Shown here: positions 11,163-21,712 of the stretch, piece after piece | Layout of the letters: each line of letters opens with the position of its first letter | Numbering within the stretch: the first letter of the stretch is position 1 | DNA from: Colocasia esculenta | Taxonomy: Eukaryota; Streptophyta; Magnoliopsida; Alismatales; Araceae | NCBI GenBank assembly: GCA_014218235.1 | Contig: CM024759.1 | Coordinates: 78,823,079-78,887,078 of the forward strand | Direction: 5' to 3' | DNA length: 64,000 bases | Position numbers and translations under genes: made by a program | The notes under the pieces: generated by a model | What the model saw: only the letters and a program-made list of their open reading frames with translations | Told to the model about the DNA's origin: nothing | Database searches by the model: none

Positions 11163-12292
11163 ACAATTCCTTGCTAAATGTCCTGGCTGCCCACAATTAT
11201 AACATCTAAAAGATGGAGGTACCGTTGGCTGCCCTGCCGTACTTTGTTGAGATTCTTCTGGAACCGGCAGTCTATAACCACGACCCTGCTGAAAACCTCC
11301 CTGCTGAAAACCCTGTTGCCTGCCTCTACCACGGCCTCCTTGGAAGAATTTCTTGATCTGCTTACCCCATTTTCCTATTCCAGATGATGATGAAGCTCCA
11401 GAAGGTGCTTTTCCCTTACTAACTCCTCCTGACGATTGTGGATACCGAAAACTACCTGAACCTAAACCACTGCCTGAGACTGCCCTTGCCTGGCCCGAAC
11501 AGTCCTCTCAAGTATTGCTACTCGCTGAGCTGCCTCTTCCACTATTCTACACATCAATGAGATCACCGCATCTTGCAATTCTGGTCGCAGTCCTCGAATA
11601 AAGTATTCCACCATCATAGTGTTATCCGTCACTACATATGGGGCATACCTACTCAAGGCTATAAATCTCATCTGATATTCAAGCACTGAAAGATTCCCTT
11701 GCTGAAGTGTCCTGAATTGTTCTCTTTTCATTTGCTGAATTTGTATTGGGAAGAAGGAATCATTAAAGACTGACAAGAATTCCGACCATGGAATAGTGTC
11801 CTCAGCCCTGCCTGTAAAAACTGTCTGCATCTTCAACCGCCACCATTCCTGCGTAAACCCTCGTAACTGGTATACTGCAAGAAGCACTCTATCTTCCTGG
11901 GGACACCTCATTATTGCAAAAACCCTCTCAATCTCATGTATCCAATGTTCTGCTGTATCCGGGTTGGGGCCTCCTGAGTATGTTGGGGGTTGCAATCTCA
12001 AAAATCGTTCCACAAGCACCGTAGTCTCCTCTCCAGTAACTGGTCTTACTGGAACTGCCGGTTGTACAGGTACTACAGGAGGTACCTCTACCCCGGGTGG
12101 GGGTAGAGCTAGAGCTACTGGTACTGCCTCATCTGGAAATGGTGGTACTGCTGCTGCTGGCTGTACCGGTGGTTGCTGATCTAGTCTTACCCGAATTTCT
12201 GTTAGGCTTTCCCATATTCTTTCTATCATTCTCTGCGTAGGGTCTTCTCCTGACCCGTCTCCACCACCTCCCCAATCTCTCCTTTCTGTCAT
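11163..12292 (-). pseudogene. Gypsy A gag with CCHC knuckle
   Basis: Starts at MTERRDWGGGG (12292). A Pro/Val-rich linker is followed by the retrotransposon gag domain (YSGGPNPDTAEHWIHEIERV, then FTQEWWRLKMQTVF and MKREQFRTLQQGNLSVLEYQ). The nucleic-acid-binding knuckle CYNCGQPGHLARNC lies at 11163-11204, in a different frame from the gag domain, so a frameshift separates them between 11462 and 11204. The capsid half (11462-12292) is one uninterrupted frame of 276 residues. Confidence 0.88.
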
Positions 12293-12429
12293 TACTAATC
12301 CTGCACAAACATCATTCTAACAACACAATACACAAGAAATCAATACAAAACTAGGGTCACTACCAGCAGTGGGTTACAGTATAGATATGGCTATGCAATT
12401 TCTAATTTCTTTATCTTCTTACGGACTAT

Positions 12430-12441
12430 GCTCTGATACCA
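12430..12441 (-). other. Primer-binding site (initiator tRNA-Met type)
   Basis: The minus strand reads tggtatcagagc two bases inside the 5' LTR. This is the usual sequence complementary to the 3' end of plant initiator tRNA-Met, which primes minus-strand DNA synthesis. Confidence 0.9.
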
Positions 12442-12443
12442 AT

Positions 12444-12572
12444 TGTGACGGTCCTCGTCAATTAGACCCGTTAAACTAATAACGTGTCTAACTCGAGTCC
12501 GCCTCCCGCGAACGAGCCGTAGCTTCGTAAAGGATACCAAATCACAAGTCCGTAGTAACACAATGAAACCAT

Positions 12573-12622
<50 letters not shown>

Positions 12623-14585
12623 ATATAAGGTCTATCAGTCTCACATGTATTTACAAGAAATATACATAGCCATAACACATCTATAACCAAACTACAACAA
12701 AACCTGGGGCATACCCCGAAGGTGTACAACAAGAAAGTAAATTACACTGCTGGTGGTGCAGACCCTCCATTGGACGACAGGCGCGAAATCTTCGGATCTC
12801 CCTCACCTGGTAAAAGGTAGGGGTGAGCCTCACGTGTCACTGGCTCAGTAGGGAAAACTCCCTAGAAACCGAGCAAACCAACACAGGTAGCAAAGTAGGA
12901 AATGCTACACTAACAACTTATAGAAAACTATCCAGCAGGATATAAAGTTGTAAATAACACTTACCATTTGCCATTTGCCGCTTAACAGGAGTCAGCATAG
13001 ATAAATAAATAAACGGAAAAGCCATACAGATGTACGGGCTACTGTAGAGAAACGCCACACTTGGGTCACGTCAACTGGTTCGCGACACCAGTTACTGACC
13101 CGGACAAACCACACAGGACCACCTCTCAGTCTCGCAGCCACGGACGAAAGGTCCAGCTGCCGCTCCACTAAACAAGTACAAGGAACTGTGGAGTCCAACT
13201 AAATCACTACAACCTGCAGGCCACACACCACGCAGGCCCATGCTTAACACCTTTAGGGACTCTGGCCTGAGTTCCCTAAAGTGAGGCACTGGAAAATAGG
13301 ACTAGCTGGGGTCCAGTACGTCTACTGGTGTCCGTCTCCCCCAACTACGAGCGTGCTACAAGTGACAACATAACAAACTCTCTCTAATCGCTGTCCCACT
13401 GTCGTCTTTCCCTCAGCCGGACGTACTACTCAACACAAGAGCGAGGGTGTCCAGGAAGACGACAAGACCTTATCAGTACCCAGTACCGGGACAAGCCCCG
13501 AGCACTCACGTGACTGGCTCACACAAAATCTGGGGCTCCCAACTGAAGAGGTATCCACGGAAGGCGTCAAACTACACGCCACATACACGGAAACCGTATG
13601 CTCAACATACAAACCACTTGAACCTCCGCACAAACCACGTAAACACCACATTAATCACAAGCCACATGCTCCTAAGCATCGAGAGAGTGTCAAAGCACCT
13701 CTTTCTATCACCATATAACATAAACTGTGCTAAACAGATAATCGTACACTTACATTTATGCTCGAATGACAACATTGGGTTGTTGTCGCGGCGGCACGAT
13801 AGACCGCCTTCAGGACGCGACAGCTCGAGGTGTCGCGACCTGGTCGCGGTTCTCAGAGCGACCACGATAGCAGGTGCAAACCCTGTTCCGGAATCCATCA
13901 TCCGGATCACCCCAAACTCATTAAAACCTGTAATTTCAGTCCATTTTCATGCTTTAATGTGTTCCTACACATGCCATCTATTGTTTAGAAAACAATAAAT
14001 GCATTATCCACACCACACGAACAATCCACGGATTAAACGATAGGAAATCTCCCTACCTTCGCGAAGAACGCGAAGAACGAAGCTCGTACGAGGTTCCCTC
14101 TGCTCCACGCAATGTCCTCGCGGTAGGAACTCGTCAAATCGAGCTCTAACAAACAAATCACCAAGAAATCCCCACAGCAAATCCCCCTGGCCGAGCAGAG
14201 CTTTCACCAGCTCTGTTTTGCTAGGGTTACTTAAAAACGAAATGCAGGTAAGAACGCGACGCCATTCACAACCGCGACCTGAACGCGACACTTTCGACTG
14301 TCGCGTTAAGCCTGCTGATGTCACATTAATCACAAGCCAGACATGCACACGATAACTTAAACCAGCGGTGTCATGAACGCGGCGCCCCTCACTGTCGCGA
14401 TCATAACGCGACGCCCCTTACTGTCGCGTTAGAAACCAAGAAATAGTGAGCTATTTGGGAAAAATCTCATAACCTGCGGAATTCACCTGCCACACACACA
14501 CGTCATCGGCCACACACTGGCCTCCACAACCACACTAAGACGATTTGAAACGATCTGAAGCGATCCGAACGTTCAGAACGTTACA
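12444..14585 (-). mobile_element. 5' LTR of Gypsy A, 2142 bp
   Basis: Bounded by tgtgacgg on the left and cgttaca on the right, i.e. TGT...ACA ends. It is collinear along its length with the two LTRs of Gypsy B: shared blocks include cctcccgcgaacg, tcactggctcagtaggga and cacgtgactggctcacaca. It contains an (AT)n tract (12576-12627) that is absent from Gypsy B, and two clusters of GTCGCG-type motifs (about 13785-13870 and 14255-14430). No 5-bp target duplication can be tested because the other end of the element is lost. Confidence 0.9.
12576..12627. repeat. (AT)n microsatellite inside the Gypsy A LTR
   Basis: About 26 AT units with one phase slip at 12610-12612. The corresponding place in both Gypsy B LTRs lacks the tract, so it expanded after the copies separated. 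Confidence 0.95.
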
Positions 14586-15063
14586 AAGAGTGCCTCCAAT
14601 GAACACTGTCGGTTAGTTAAAAGATGACCTTGAGAACGCAAGGTGTCGACAATTGAAGAAGACGATAGGATTTGAGCTCAGTCAATCGCCGTTGCGAGCT
14701 TTGTCAAAACACCTGAGAAATCGAAAACAAAGAAAACATGAACGGAGAACTAGTTAAAAATACTAACAACTGTTGTTGTCGAATCTCTGAGCGATCAATG
14801 AAACATCCATTGACACTGGAGAAGAACTCTCCAACGGGAAAAAAATATATCTACTCTGAGGAGGCAAAACTCTTACCAAAATAGGAAGGCAAAATTAGCC
14901 CCACCGAAGGAGGACCATCAACTATCGACGACGGTGAGAGAATAGGGTGGAGGGGGCTCCACTTAGGGGTAGAGAACCTCCCTCCCCTCTAGACGCGGGG
15001 GCGGCGACGAATTTAAGACACCACGACAGAGGCGAAACCAAGGAGGAGAAATAAAAGAGCTTC
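14586..15063. other. Unassigned sequence between Gypsy A and the SINE pair
   Basis: A purine-rich stretch with GAAGA-type text, ending at the left target duplication of the first SINE. It may be an old transposon remnant. No coding region or paired termini were found. Confidence 0.5.
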
Positions 15064-15074
15064 TAGCCACACTT

Positions 15075-15339
15075 TTTTTTTTTGTAACGAGGAAATCCCG
15101 TCCCGTGTGATTTTGTGGGCTCAGGGATTTGTGTTCGTGAACTCCAAGATCGGGATTTGACAGCTCTTACTTTTTGTGTACCCGTATTATCCTTATCTCA
15201 CTTGACCGAAAAAACTCTGAATTTACATACCTCGAAGATTGTAAGTAAATTAGGTAAACTCCCCCCAGGAATCGAACTCGGGACCTCCTAATTTTAAGTA
15301 AGAGTTCTAACCGATCGACCCAACCGAGGTCCTCGCTTT
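15075..15339 (-). mobile_element. tRNA-derived SINE, minus orientation
   Basis: Flanked by a perfect 11-bp target duplication, tagccacactt (15064-15074 and 15340-15350). On the minus strand it opens gaggacctcggttgggtc. Pol III promoter-like boxes follow: an A-box-like tcgatcggttagaac and a B-box-like gagttcgattcctgg. It ends in a poly-A tail, seen as T residues at 15073-15084. The same family is present 140 bp away in the opposite orientation. No protein is encoded; such elements move using LINE enzymes. Confidence 0.92.
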
Positions 15340-15478
15340 TAGCCACACTTGCTATGGTTCGCTGTCATCGGTAGGGACATCAATGTGATCATTATGTGCT
15401 ATTCTAGCCGATATTATCACATGACATCCATGTGGGGGTGACATATAGTGGAACTAGTTCGATCCAAGTAAATGTAGC

Positions 15479-15740
15479 GGAGGACCTCGGTTGGGTCGAT
15501 CGGTTAGAACTATTATTTAAAAACAGGAGGTCCCGAGTTCAATTATTGGGAGGGGCTTACCTGATTTACATGTAATCTTCGAGGTGTGTAAATCCAGAGT
15601 TTTTCCGGTCAAGTGAGGTAAGGACAATATGAATATACGAAAAGTGGGAGCTACCAAATCTTGATTTTAGAGTTCACGAACACCAATTCTTGAACTCATA
15701 AAATTAGGGTGAATTTTTTCGTTATCAAAAAAAATAATAA
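15479..15740 (+). mobile_element. tRNA-derived SINE, plus orientation
   Basis: Flanked by a perfect 10-bp target duplication, taaatgtagc (15469-15478 and 15741-15750). It opens ggaggacctcggttgggtc, has a B-box-like gagttcaattattgg, and ends in an A-rich tail (15727-15740). It is clearly the same family as the minus-strand copy at 15075-15339. It lies about 300 bp upstream of the LPA2 start codon. Confidence 0.93.
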
Positions 15741-15750
15741 TAAATGTAGC

Positions 15751-16034
15751 TCCGCGTTAATGTCCGCCCTTTTCACGAGAAAATCATAGACCCACGCGCC
15801 ACCGCCAAAAAGGAATCAAGGATCTACTGCCGTACACCTCGCTGGGACGCCCACAGCATCCAACCAGTAGGAGGGCACCACGACTCCGTGTGGCGCTCTG
15901 CTCCACAGATCAGAGAGCCCCTCCTCTCAGGACCCTGCACGTCCTTCCCCTCCCATCCCAATTCGACGCTGCACGGAAAGCTCAGCCTTGTGTCGAGCTC
16001 ACCGGAACTCGGTAACCAGTGGGAGGACCCAGAA
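15751..16034 (+). promoter_or_regulatory. LPA2 upstream region (promoter/5' UTR)
   Basis: A unique-looking stretch between the SINE target duplication and the LPA2 start codon, turning CT-rich towards the start codon as plant 5' leaders often do. I see no convincing TATA box. An in-frame ATG at 15888 would add 49 residues that do not resemble a transit peptide. The promoter must be compact, or must include SINE sequence. Confidence 0.45.
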
Positions 16035-19000
16035 ATGGAAGCCGCATCCGCAGTGGCCCTCCGCCACCCTCCTCCCCGCCCGCATCTTTTCTCCCGGAAG
16101 CCCCCTTCTCTCGCTCCTCTACCGTCCTCCTCCCTCTCTGTGGCCTTCCCCACGCTCGCCGCCTTTTCAAGCAGGGTGCTCCAGTTCACTGCGAGGGCGG
16201 AGCCGCCGGACGCCGGCGACGTGCAGGGGAGCCCGGAGGGTCCGCCCACACCTGCCGCTTCGGAGCCTTCTCCGCTTCCCAATAAACCGACGCCCAAGGG
16301 AGCCGGGGCCGGGTTCGGCAGCGGGGTTGCCGAGCCTAATAGGAAGAAGGGTAAGCAGAGGGGTCCGGTGGTCCGAAGGGTCCCAGTCCAGACGCCCTCC
16401 TCGCTCTACTCGAGGGGCGGCGGCGGAAGCCTCGGGGAGGAGCAGCGGCAGCAGCAGACAGTTAGTGAGAGCGCCTTCCTGCTCACCTGGCTTGGCCTCG
16501 GACTGCTCATCCTGATCGAAGGAGTTGCATTGGCGGCATCAGGTGAGATTTTCTTGCTGGATCTATTCTGTGGTCCGACGATGTGGTTGCTCCTCTCTTA
16601 TGCTCGGGTTCTTTTGTCTTGCTAGCGAGCTTTGTCCATGAAGAAGGACAAAGGGTGTTAGTATTTGCTTTGTTTGTAATTTCTTTCTGTTGGACTTGGA
16701 TCCCCAATTTGGGTTTACCTTTTCGTTAGTGCAGTGCGATCTTTAGCTAATACAAAGCATAGCAATGCATAGACTGACGCTGATATTAGAGCAGTAGTAT
16801 CTGTGGAAAACGAATGTAGTATTTTACGCGGAACATAAGCAAGAATATTGCCAAATGCCTTAGCTATCTGTATGTGTGGAAAGATTAGTGTTTGCAGATG
16901 GAAAGTTGGACATGTCTTGATTTGGAGATGCCCTTTAGCAAGCAAATAAAAGGGCATGGACAAGGATGTTGAGGGAAGAAATAGAATGAAGAAAGAGCCA
17001 TGGGGACATGTAGGTTAAGTTCTCATCTTCGTTCATTTTTTAGGAGATAACCTATTTGATAACTGCTGAAAGTTGTCATGTTCTTTGCATGAAGACGACA
17101 TGAAGACTCTGAGAAACAACCAAGAAGACAATTTTGCTAGGTTTTCAATGGTATTGATTACAATTTACAAATAGGATGCATGAAGCCATGATGTGAGAAC
17201 AAGTGGCTCAGCTTCTGTGTTTATGCAAAGATATTTAATATATTCGTAAATTCATAGTGACATATTCACCAAAAAAGCATTGATTTATATGTATAGGCAA
17301 CCCATCCTTTATTTTGCTTGGGAGGGGCCAAATAAGCTACACATGTAAATAAGCCAAAGCTTGAGGACATAATAGTACTATGAGAGACGTAAAGGTATAA
17401 ATAGTGCTTACTTGATACCACCCAAGAACTGTTACCTGACTGAATTGCTTTACCTAATTTCATTTTACTTGGAAAATAACTAGTTACTGAAAGATTGCCA
17501 AAAGCCAGCACTCATATGATTCCATTTGAACCAAATCTCAGATCGTTGCAATGGCGGATGTGACAAGATGCCAGTGAATGGTTGACGAGCATTGTGATTG
17601 TTATTAAGTCACAGCTGGACGTGCAACAGATATGGAATAAGGCATGGATTCTATCTTATGGTGGTTGAGATCAGGTTCTTGATGGCATTTTTTCCCCCTT
17701 GCAAGAATACATTTGGCTTTTGCAAGTGGAAAATTCTTTCTTTTGAAAGGTTGTGAGACATGATGATATGGCAAAGAAAAACCGGGCATTTACCTTCTCC
17801 AGACTGGAAGACCTGTCAAGGAGATTTGGCATTTCTCTGCACCTCACTGCATACAAACTGTAGATTGTAAAGACACTGAAATTGCAAATTGGACCCTAGG
17901 AAACCTGCTGTTCTGACCAGGTGAACAGTCAAAGCATTTAGATTTGGCATGACTTCTAATTGAGCTCGCTTTCAACATTATGAAGAATCAGTGTCCTGGT
18001 GCCTCCTTTCAGAAAAGTGGTAGTCCATGGTGTCACACTCTGACACTCTACACCACTTTCACCTTGGTTGCCTGCTTTGAGGTTGGATGATCAAGGTGAA
18101 TAACTTAAGTTTGGTGCTCTGGGACTTGGTAGCATTCAACTTAAGTTACTCTTCTCCTGTAATCCAATTTCAAATCAGATGGCAGAAAATTATATGACTT
18201 GAGGTGCATCCCTTGGATGTGATTGTCTATCAGGAGGAGTTGCACACATCTGTGTGGACTTGAGGTGGAGTATAGACCAACTTAAGCTTCCTCTTGTTGA
18301 TGTCTTTGTGCAGATATATGCTCTGCCACATCAAAGTTTGCTATCGTGATGGACACTTGGAGACTCCAACATTGTACAACTTACAGAGGAGTTTCTTTTG
18401 GGGCAGAGAGAAATGGTGGAGCAGCAAAAAAAAGAAAATGCTGTCGGATGGAGGGGCACAAAGATCCTGAAGAAATCATGTAAAAGATGAACAACTAGAC
18501 ACCTTATACATACTAGTAGCATCTTTAATTGTTGCAAAAAAGGGTGGTCATGCAGCTCCCAGCAATATGAGGTTTATGAATGCCAGCTATTTGAAGATTT
18601 TTGCTGTTTTTCCTGTGGAGAGAGTTTGCAGTTGTGGTCAAGTGACTGCCAGGACGTGATTGAGTGATCTTAACATTGCACCAAAGCTTCCCCTCGGTTT
18701 CTCCAACTGATGTACCATGGCTATTTTGTTAATGACAGTTTTTGATGTTGATGTCATTTATTTTATTTTTAGTGATATTTTGTCATTTGTTCATTTTGTG
18801 AAAGGATCACTTTTTCACCACGCAAGAGGCACTGACTGGCAAGCTGGTCCTCATCCATAGACATGTTTATACAAGTTGAACAAGTTTAGAAATAAATTTC
18901 ATACAGAGCTCAAATAATCAATACGGGCTTATATAATCTTGAACTACCAAGGCAAATATTATGAATCTTTCATCCATTTTTTTTCCTTGAATAATTTAAC

Positions 19001-21023
19001 CAGTTAACTGCACTGTTTTGTCCCTTTGTTGTGTTTGTTGGAGGATAGTGGGGAGCACTGACCTTTCCTATCTATGTCAGAAAATGCCTGCAGGTTGTCA
19101 TATTATACAAATGTTTTCATCCCTTGGTTGTAACTATTCATACATACCCATATGTATATGCACACAAATGCACATGGTCAATGATACTAAAGTTTAATGC
19201 AGAAAGATCTTCTTTAGGCAGATGGTCAATGATGAAGAAGTTTAATGCAGAAAGATCTTCTTTAGGCCGTCTGATTCTACTTATGTTTTACTCCATATTT
19301 GTAATTTTGTATGCAAAGCCAACTTAGTAGCTGCTTTCTATTAGCATTCATGCGTTACAGTTCTTAGTCTCTGTGTTGCTTTTTACCGGTACATCTTTGC
19401 ATCAGATTTTTCTGTTATAAGTGGCCATAAAATTCTGCCGCTATAATGTAGACATGTTAGAAGGAAGGAAATAGAAGTAAACTGTGCACTTTGTTATTCT
19501 GCAGCGTAGGAGCACTGATAAGAGTGCCTGATACACCAGCATCTTGCTCCACTTGCTTCCTCATTAGTTTGAGTTTTTATATATTTTCAAACTCAGGTTT
19601 CTTTTCTGATGCACTTACCACTGTTTTCCTAAGCAACCTTTTTCCCTTGTCCTTTTTTCCTCAATAACAAGGACCAGGCATCATAAAACCAGGGTCCTCA
19701 AAGTCATGTTTCCCTGTTCTGGGGCTGGTTCCCCACTGAAGAGACGTGATTTAAGTGTAGGAGCACTGATAAGAGTGCCTGATACACCAGCATCTTGCTC
19801 CACTTGATTCCTCATTAGTTTGAGTTTTTATATATTTTCAAACTCAGGTTTCTTTTCTGATGCACTTACCACTGTTTTCCTAAGCGACCTTTTTCCCTTG
19901 TCCTTTTTTCCTCAATAACAAGGACCAGGCATCATAAAACCAGGGTCTTCAAGGTCATGTTTCCCTGTTCTGAGGTTGGTTCCCCACTGAAGAGACATGA
20001 TTTAAGTGTCTCTTAAGAGGTATTGTCCTCATATTTGGGGTTTTGTTCTTTAAAATGGCCCTTTTGGGAGAAGAGGTGATGCTCTTGCTGATAAGCACAT
20101 ACTTGTTCTCACTATCTTTCAATGTGAGACTAAAATATATCTCTACACAGTCTCCCAGTGAGGATAAAGGTGTGCGGGTCTCATGAACATAAGATATTCG
20201 GATAGGGTGCATGGTCTCTCGTTCGTTTTCGCAGACGGCGTCAATGAAGAGACGTGATTTAAGTGTGTCTCTCAAGAGGTATTGTCCCTATGTTTGAAGT
20301 TTTGTCTTTTAAAAAGATCATCTTGAGAGAAGAGGTGATGCTTTTGTTGATAAGCTCACACTTGTTCTCACTATCTTTCAATGTGGGATTAAAATATACA
20401 TCGACACCCACTGTTGTTGAACTTAAGGGTCTTGTTACTTGAGGCAGATTTCGGGCCCAACCTTCATTTTTTTTCTATCCTCATTTGATACAGTTGTGGT
20501 AGAGCTCACGACATATAACATATGTGCAGTATTCATCCAATTATTCAACTCTAGCATCAGCCCATTTATCTAGTATCATTGTAGAGCTTACTACATAGAA
20601 CAAATATACAGTATTCCTCAAGTTACTCAACTCTCGACATCATCATCATCATTGGTTTAGTATCATTGTACTAATGAGGTCTCCTATAAACTTCCAAATC
20701 TCCTTGATGACACTGATGCTTTATATATGGCAACTCAATTATTTGCTGTTTTGATGGAAGTGATTCTATTTGTAAGTATTTGAGTATCTAAATGAAGATG
20801 GACTTTTAAGATTAGAACCATAATAGCTATGCATTACCTTTTCTTTTCTGCTTGCTATTGACATCCAGATATTTCCCATGCAGGCTTCTTGCCAGAACAA
20901 TGGGACAACTTTTTCGTCAAGTATCTGTACCCTTCATTCACTCCTACAGTGTTCGTGTTTGTGGGTGGTACTGTGGCATATGGTGTCTTAAAGTATCTAC
21001 AAGGAGAAAAGCAGAATAACTAA
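16035..21023 (+). CDS. LPA2: Protein LOW PSII ACCUMULATION 2, chloroplastic (two exons)
   Basis: LPA2 is a small thylakoid membrane protein involved in assembling photosystem II, in particular its CP43 antenna subunit. Exon 1 is 16035-16542, the intron 16543-20883 (gtgaga ... tgcag), and exon 2 20884-21023, giving 215 residues. Residues 1 to about 55 are Ser/Pro/Arg-rich and almost free of acid residues, as in a chloroplast transit peptide. A basic GFGSGVAEPNRKKGKQRG stretch precedes two membrane spans at about 147-169 and 191-208. The best-conserved family block is split by the intron: LLILIEGVALAASG, then FLPEQWDNFFVKYLYPSFTP, ending in AYGVLKYLQGEKQNN. The splice keeps the frame through a split Gly codon. 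Identification is from memory of the family but the match is strong. The start at 16035 is chosen because transit-peptide-like sequence begins there. Confidence 0.93.
19174..19269. repeat. 48-bp tandem duplication in the LPA2 intron
   Basis: atggtcaatga begins at 19174 and again at 19222, followed by the same agtttaatgcagaaagatct text. Two units of 48 bp, lightly diverged. Confidence 0.9.
19506..20413. repeat. Adjacent 251-bp and ~257-bp tandem duplications in the LPA2 intron
   Basis: Unit 19506-19756 is repeated at 19757-20007 (gtaggagcactgataagag start, very few differences). A second duplication begins at the end of this array: 19989-20157 is repeated at 20246-20413, sharing gaagagac.tgatttaagtg, a gagaagaggtgatgct segment and ttctcactatctttcaatgt. 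The second pair is more diverged, so it is the older event. No coding potential. Confidence 0.9.
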
Positions 21024-21712
21024 AAGGCACCAAAGGATGCAACCGACTCTGCTAGTCATCTACGGGCTGCCTTTCTCCTTTAGTGCTTTTGAGAAAATGA
21101 GAGTTGTATTAACAGTCAAAAATAATAAAAAAAGGGTCAATGTTGTTTCATTGCATGAGTTTAGGATTTTTCCTTGGGCATCTAAATATGCGACACAGTT
21201 ATCATGCAACATGTGGCTTCAGGAATCTACGTGAGGAAAAGATATGGTACATATGATGGGAAGGTGGGAGAAAACACCCTGTATAAAGATTTAGCAATAC
21301 TGAGCAGGAGTTAGTCTGCAAACAGATTGTTTATGTTTAATTATATGTTTTTGTTTTGGGAGCACCGATACTAGACAAAGGAAGCTTAGACGAACCACAT
21401 ATGAGGAAAGACATTGAAGAGAAGAAGAAAGTTTATAGAGCAAATTAATTAGAAGTCTTTGACTGTAACATGGAGGTATTTACTGTAACATGGTTTAACA
21501 TATACTGTAACAGGTGATAACACTAATTGTAATGAGTTACAGTTCTGTTAGGGACTAACAAATAAGTCAAAAATCTGATAGCGACTCCTAATTAATTTGT
21601 CCAAACTTATATGAGCTATATCTAGGCTTCTCTCGAGGTGGCGTATAAGTCCGAGCACATGTAGTATGAATCATGAAAGCAAGTAGAAGTTAGGAAGCAG
21701 GTTGTAACGGCT
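21024..21712 (+). other. LPA2 3' region and spacer
   Basis: Begins with the presumed LPA2 3' UTR. Around 21462-21545 the phrase tactgtaaca recurs three times in an otherwise AT-rich stretch. No further gene is visible before the solo LTR at 21713. Confidence 0.5.

Larger units (their letters stand above)
7575..14585 (-). mobile_element. Gypsy A: Ty3/gypsy chromovirus-type retrotransposon, 3' truncated
   Basis: Read on the minus strand, the order is 5' LTR (14585-12444), PBS, gag, protease, reverse transcriptase, RNase H, integrase. The domain order RT-RH-INT marks it as Ty3/gypsy. The internal region is collinear with Gypsy B (48.0-52.8 kb) down to about 7575, where similarity ends. The polypurine tract and 3' LTR that Gypsy B has at 48001-48050 are missing here. 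The coding region has several nonsense codons and at least three frame changes. Without a second LTR it cannot replicate; it is older or more eroded than Gypsy B. Confidence 0.93.

Noticed and set aside
12576..12627. Tandem arrays and microsatellites considered as CRISPR-like arrays
   Set aside because: No unique spacers of regular length; these are plant minisatellites and microsatellites.
13447..13998. Open frames of similar sequence in the LTRs of Gypsy A and B (also 46700-47104 and 53686-53928)
   Set aside because: They follow from LTR sequence identity, lie across non-coding LTR blocks, differ in length between copies and match no protein family.
15479..15560. Possible tRNA genes at the heads of the SINEs (also 15339, 36345 and 62240)
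   Set aside because: A- and B-box-like motifs are present, but I found no convincing cloverleaf or anticodon stem, and target duplications plus A tails show these are SINEs.
15824..16297. Long minus-strand frame opposite LPA2 exon 1
   Set aside because: It mirrors a GC-rich coding exon on the other strand and has no family signature.
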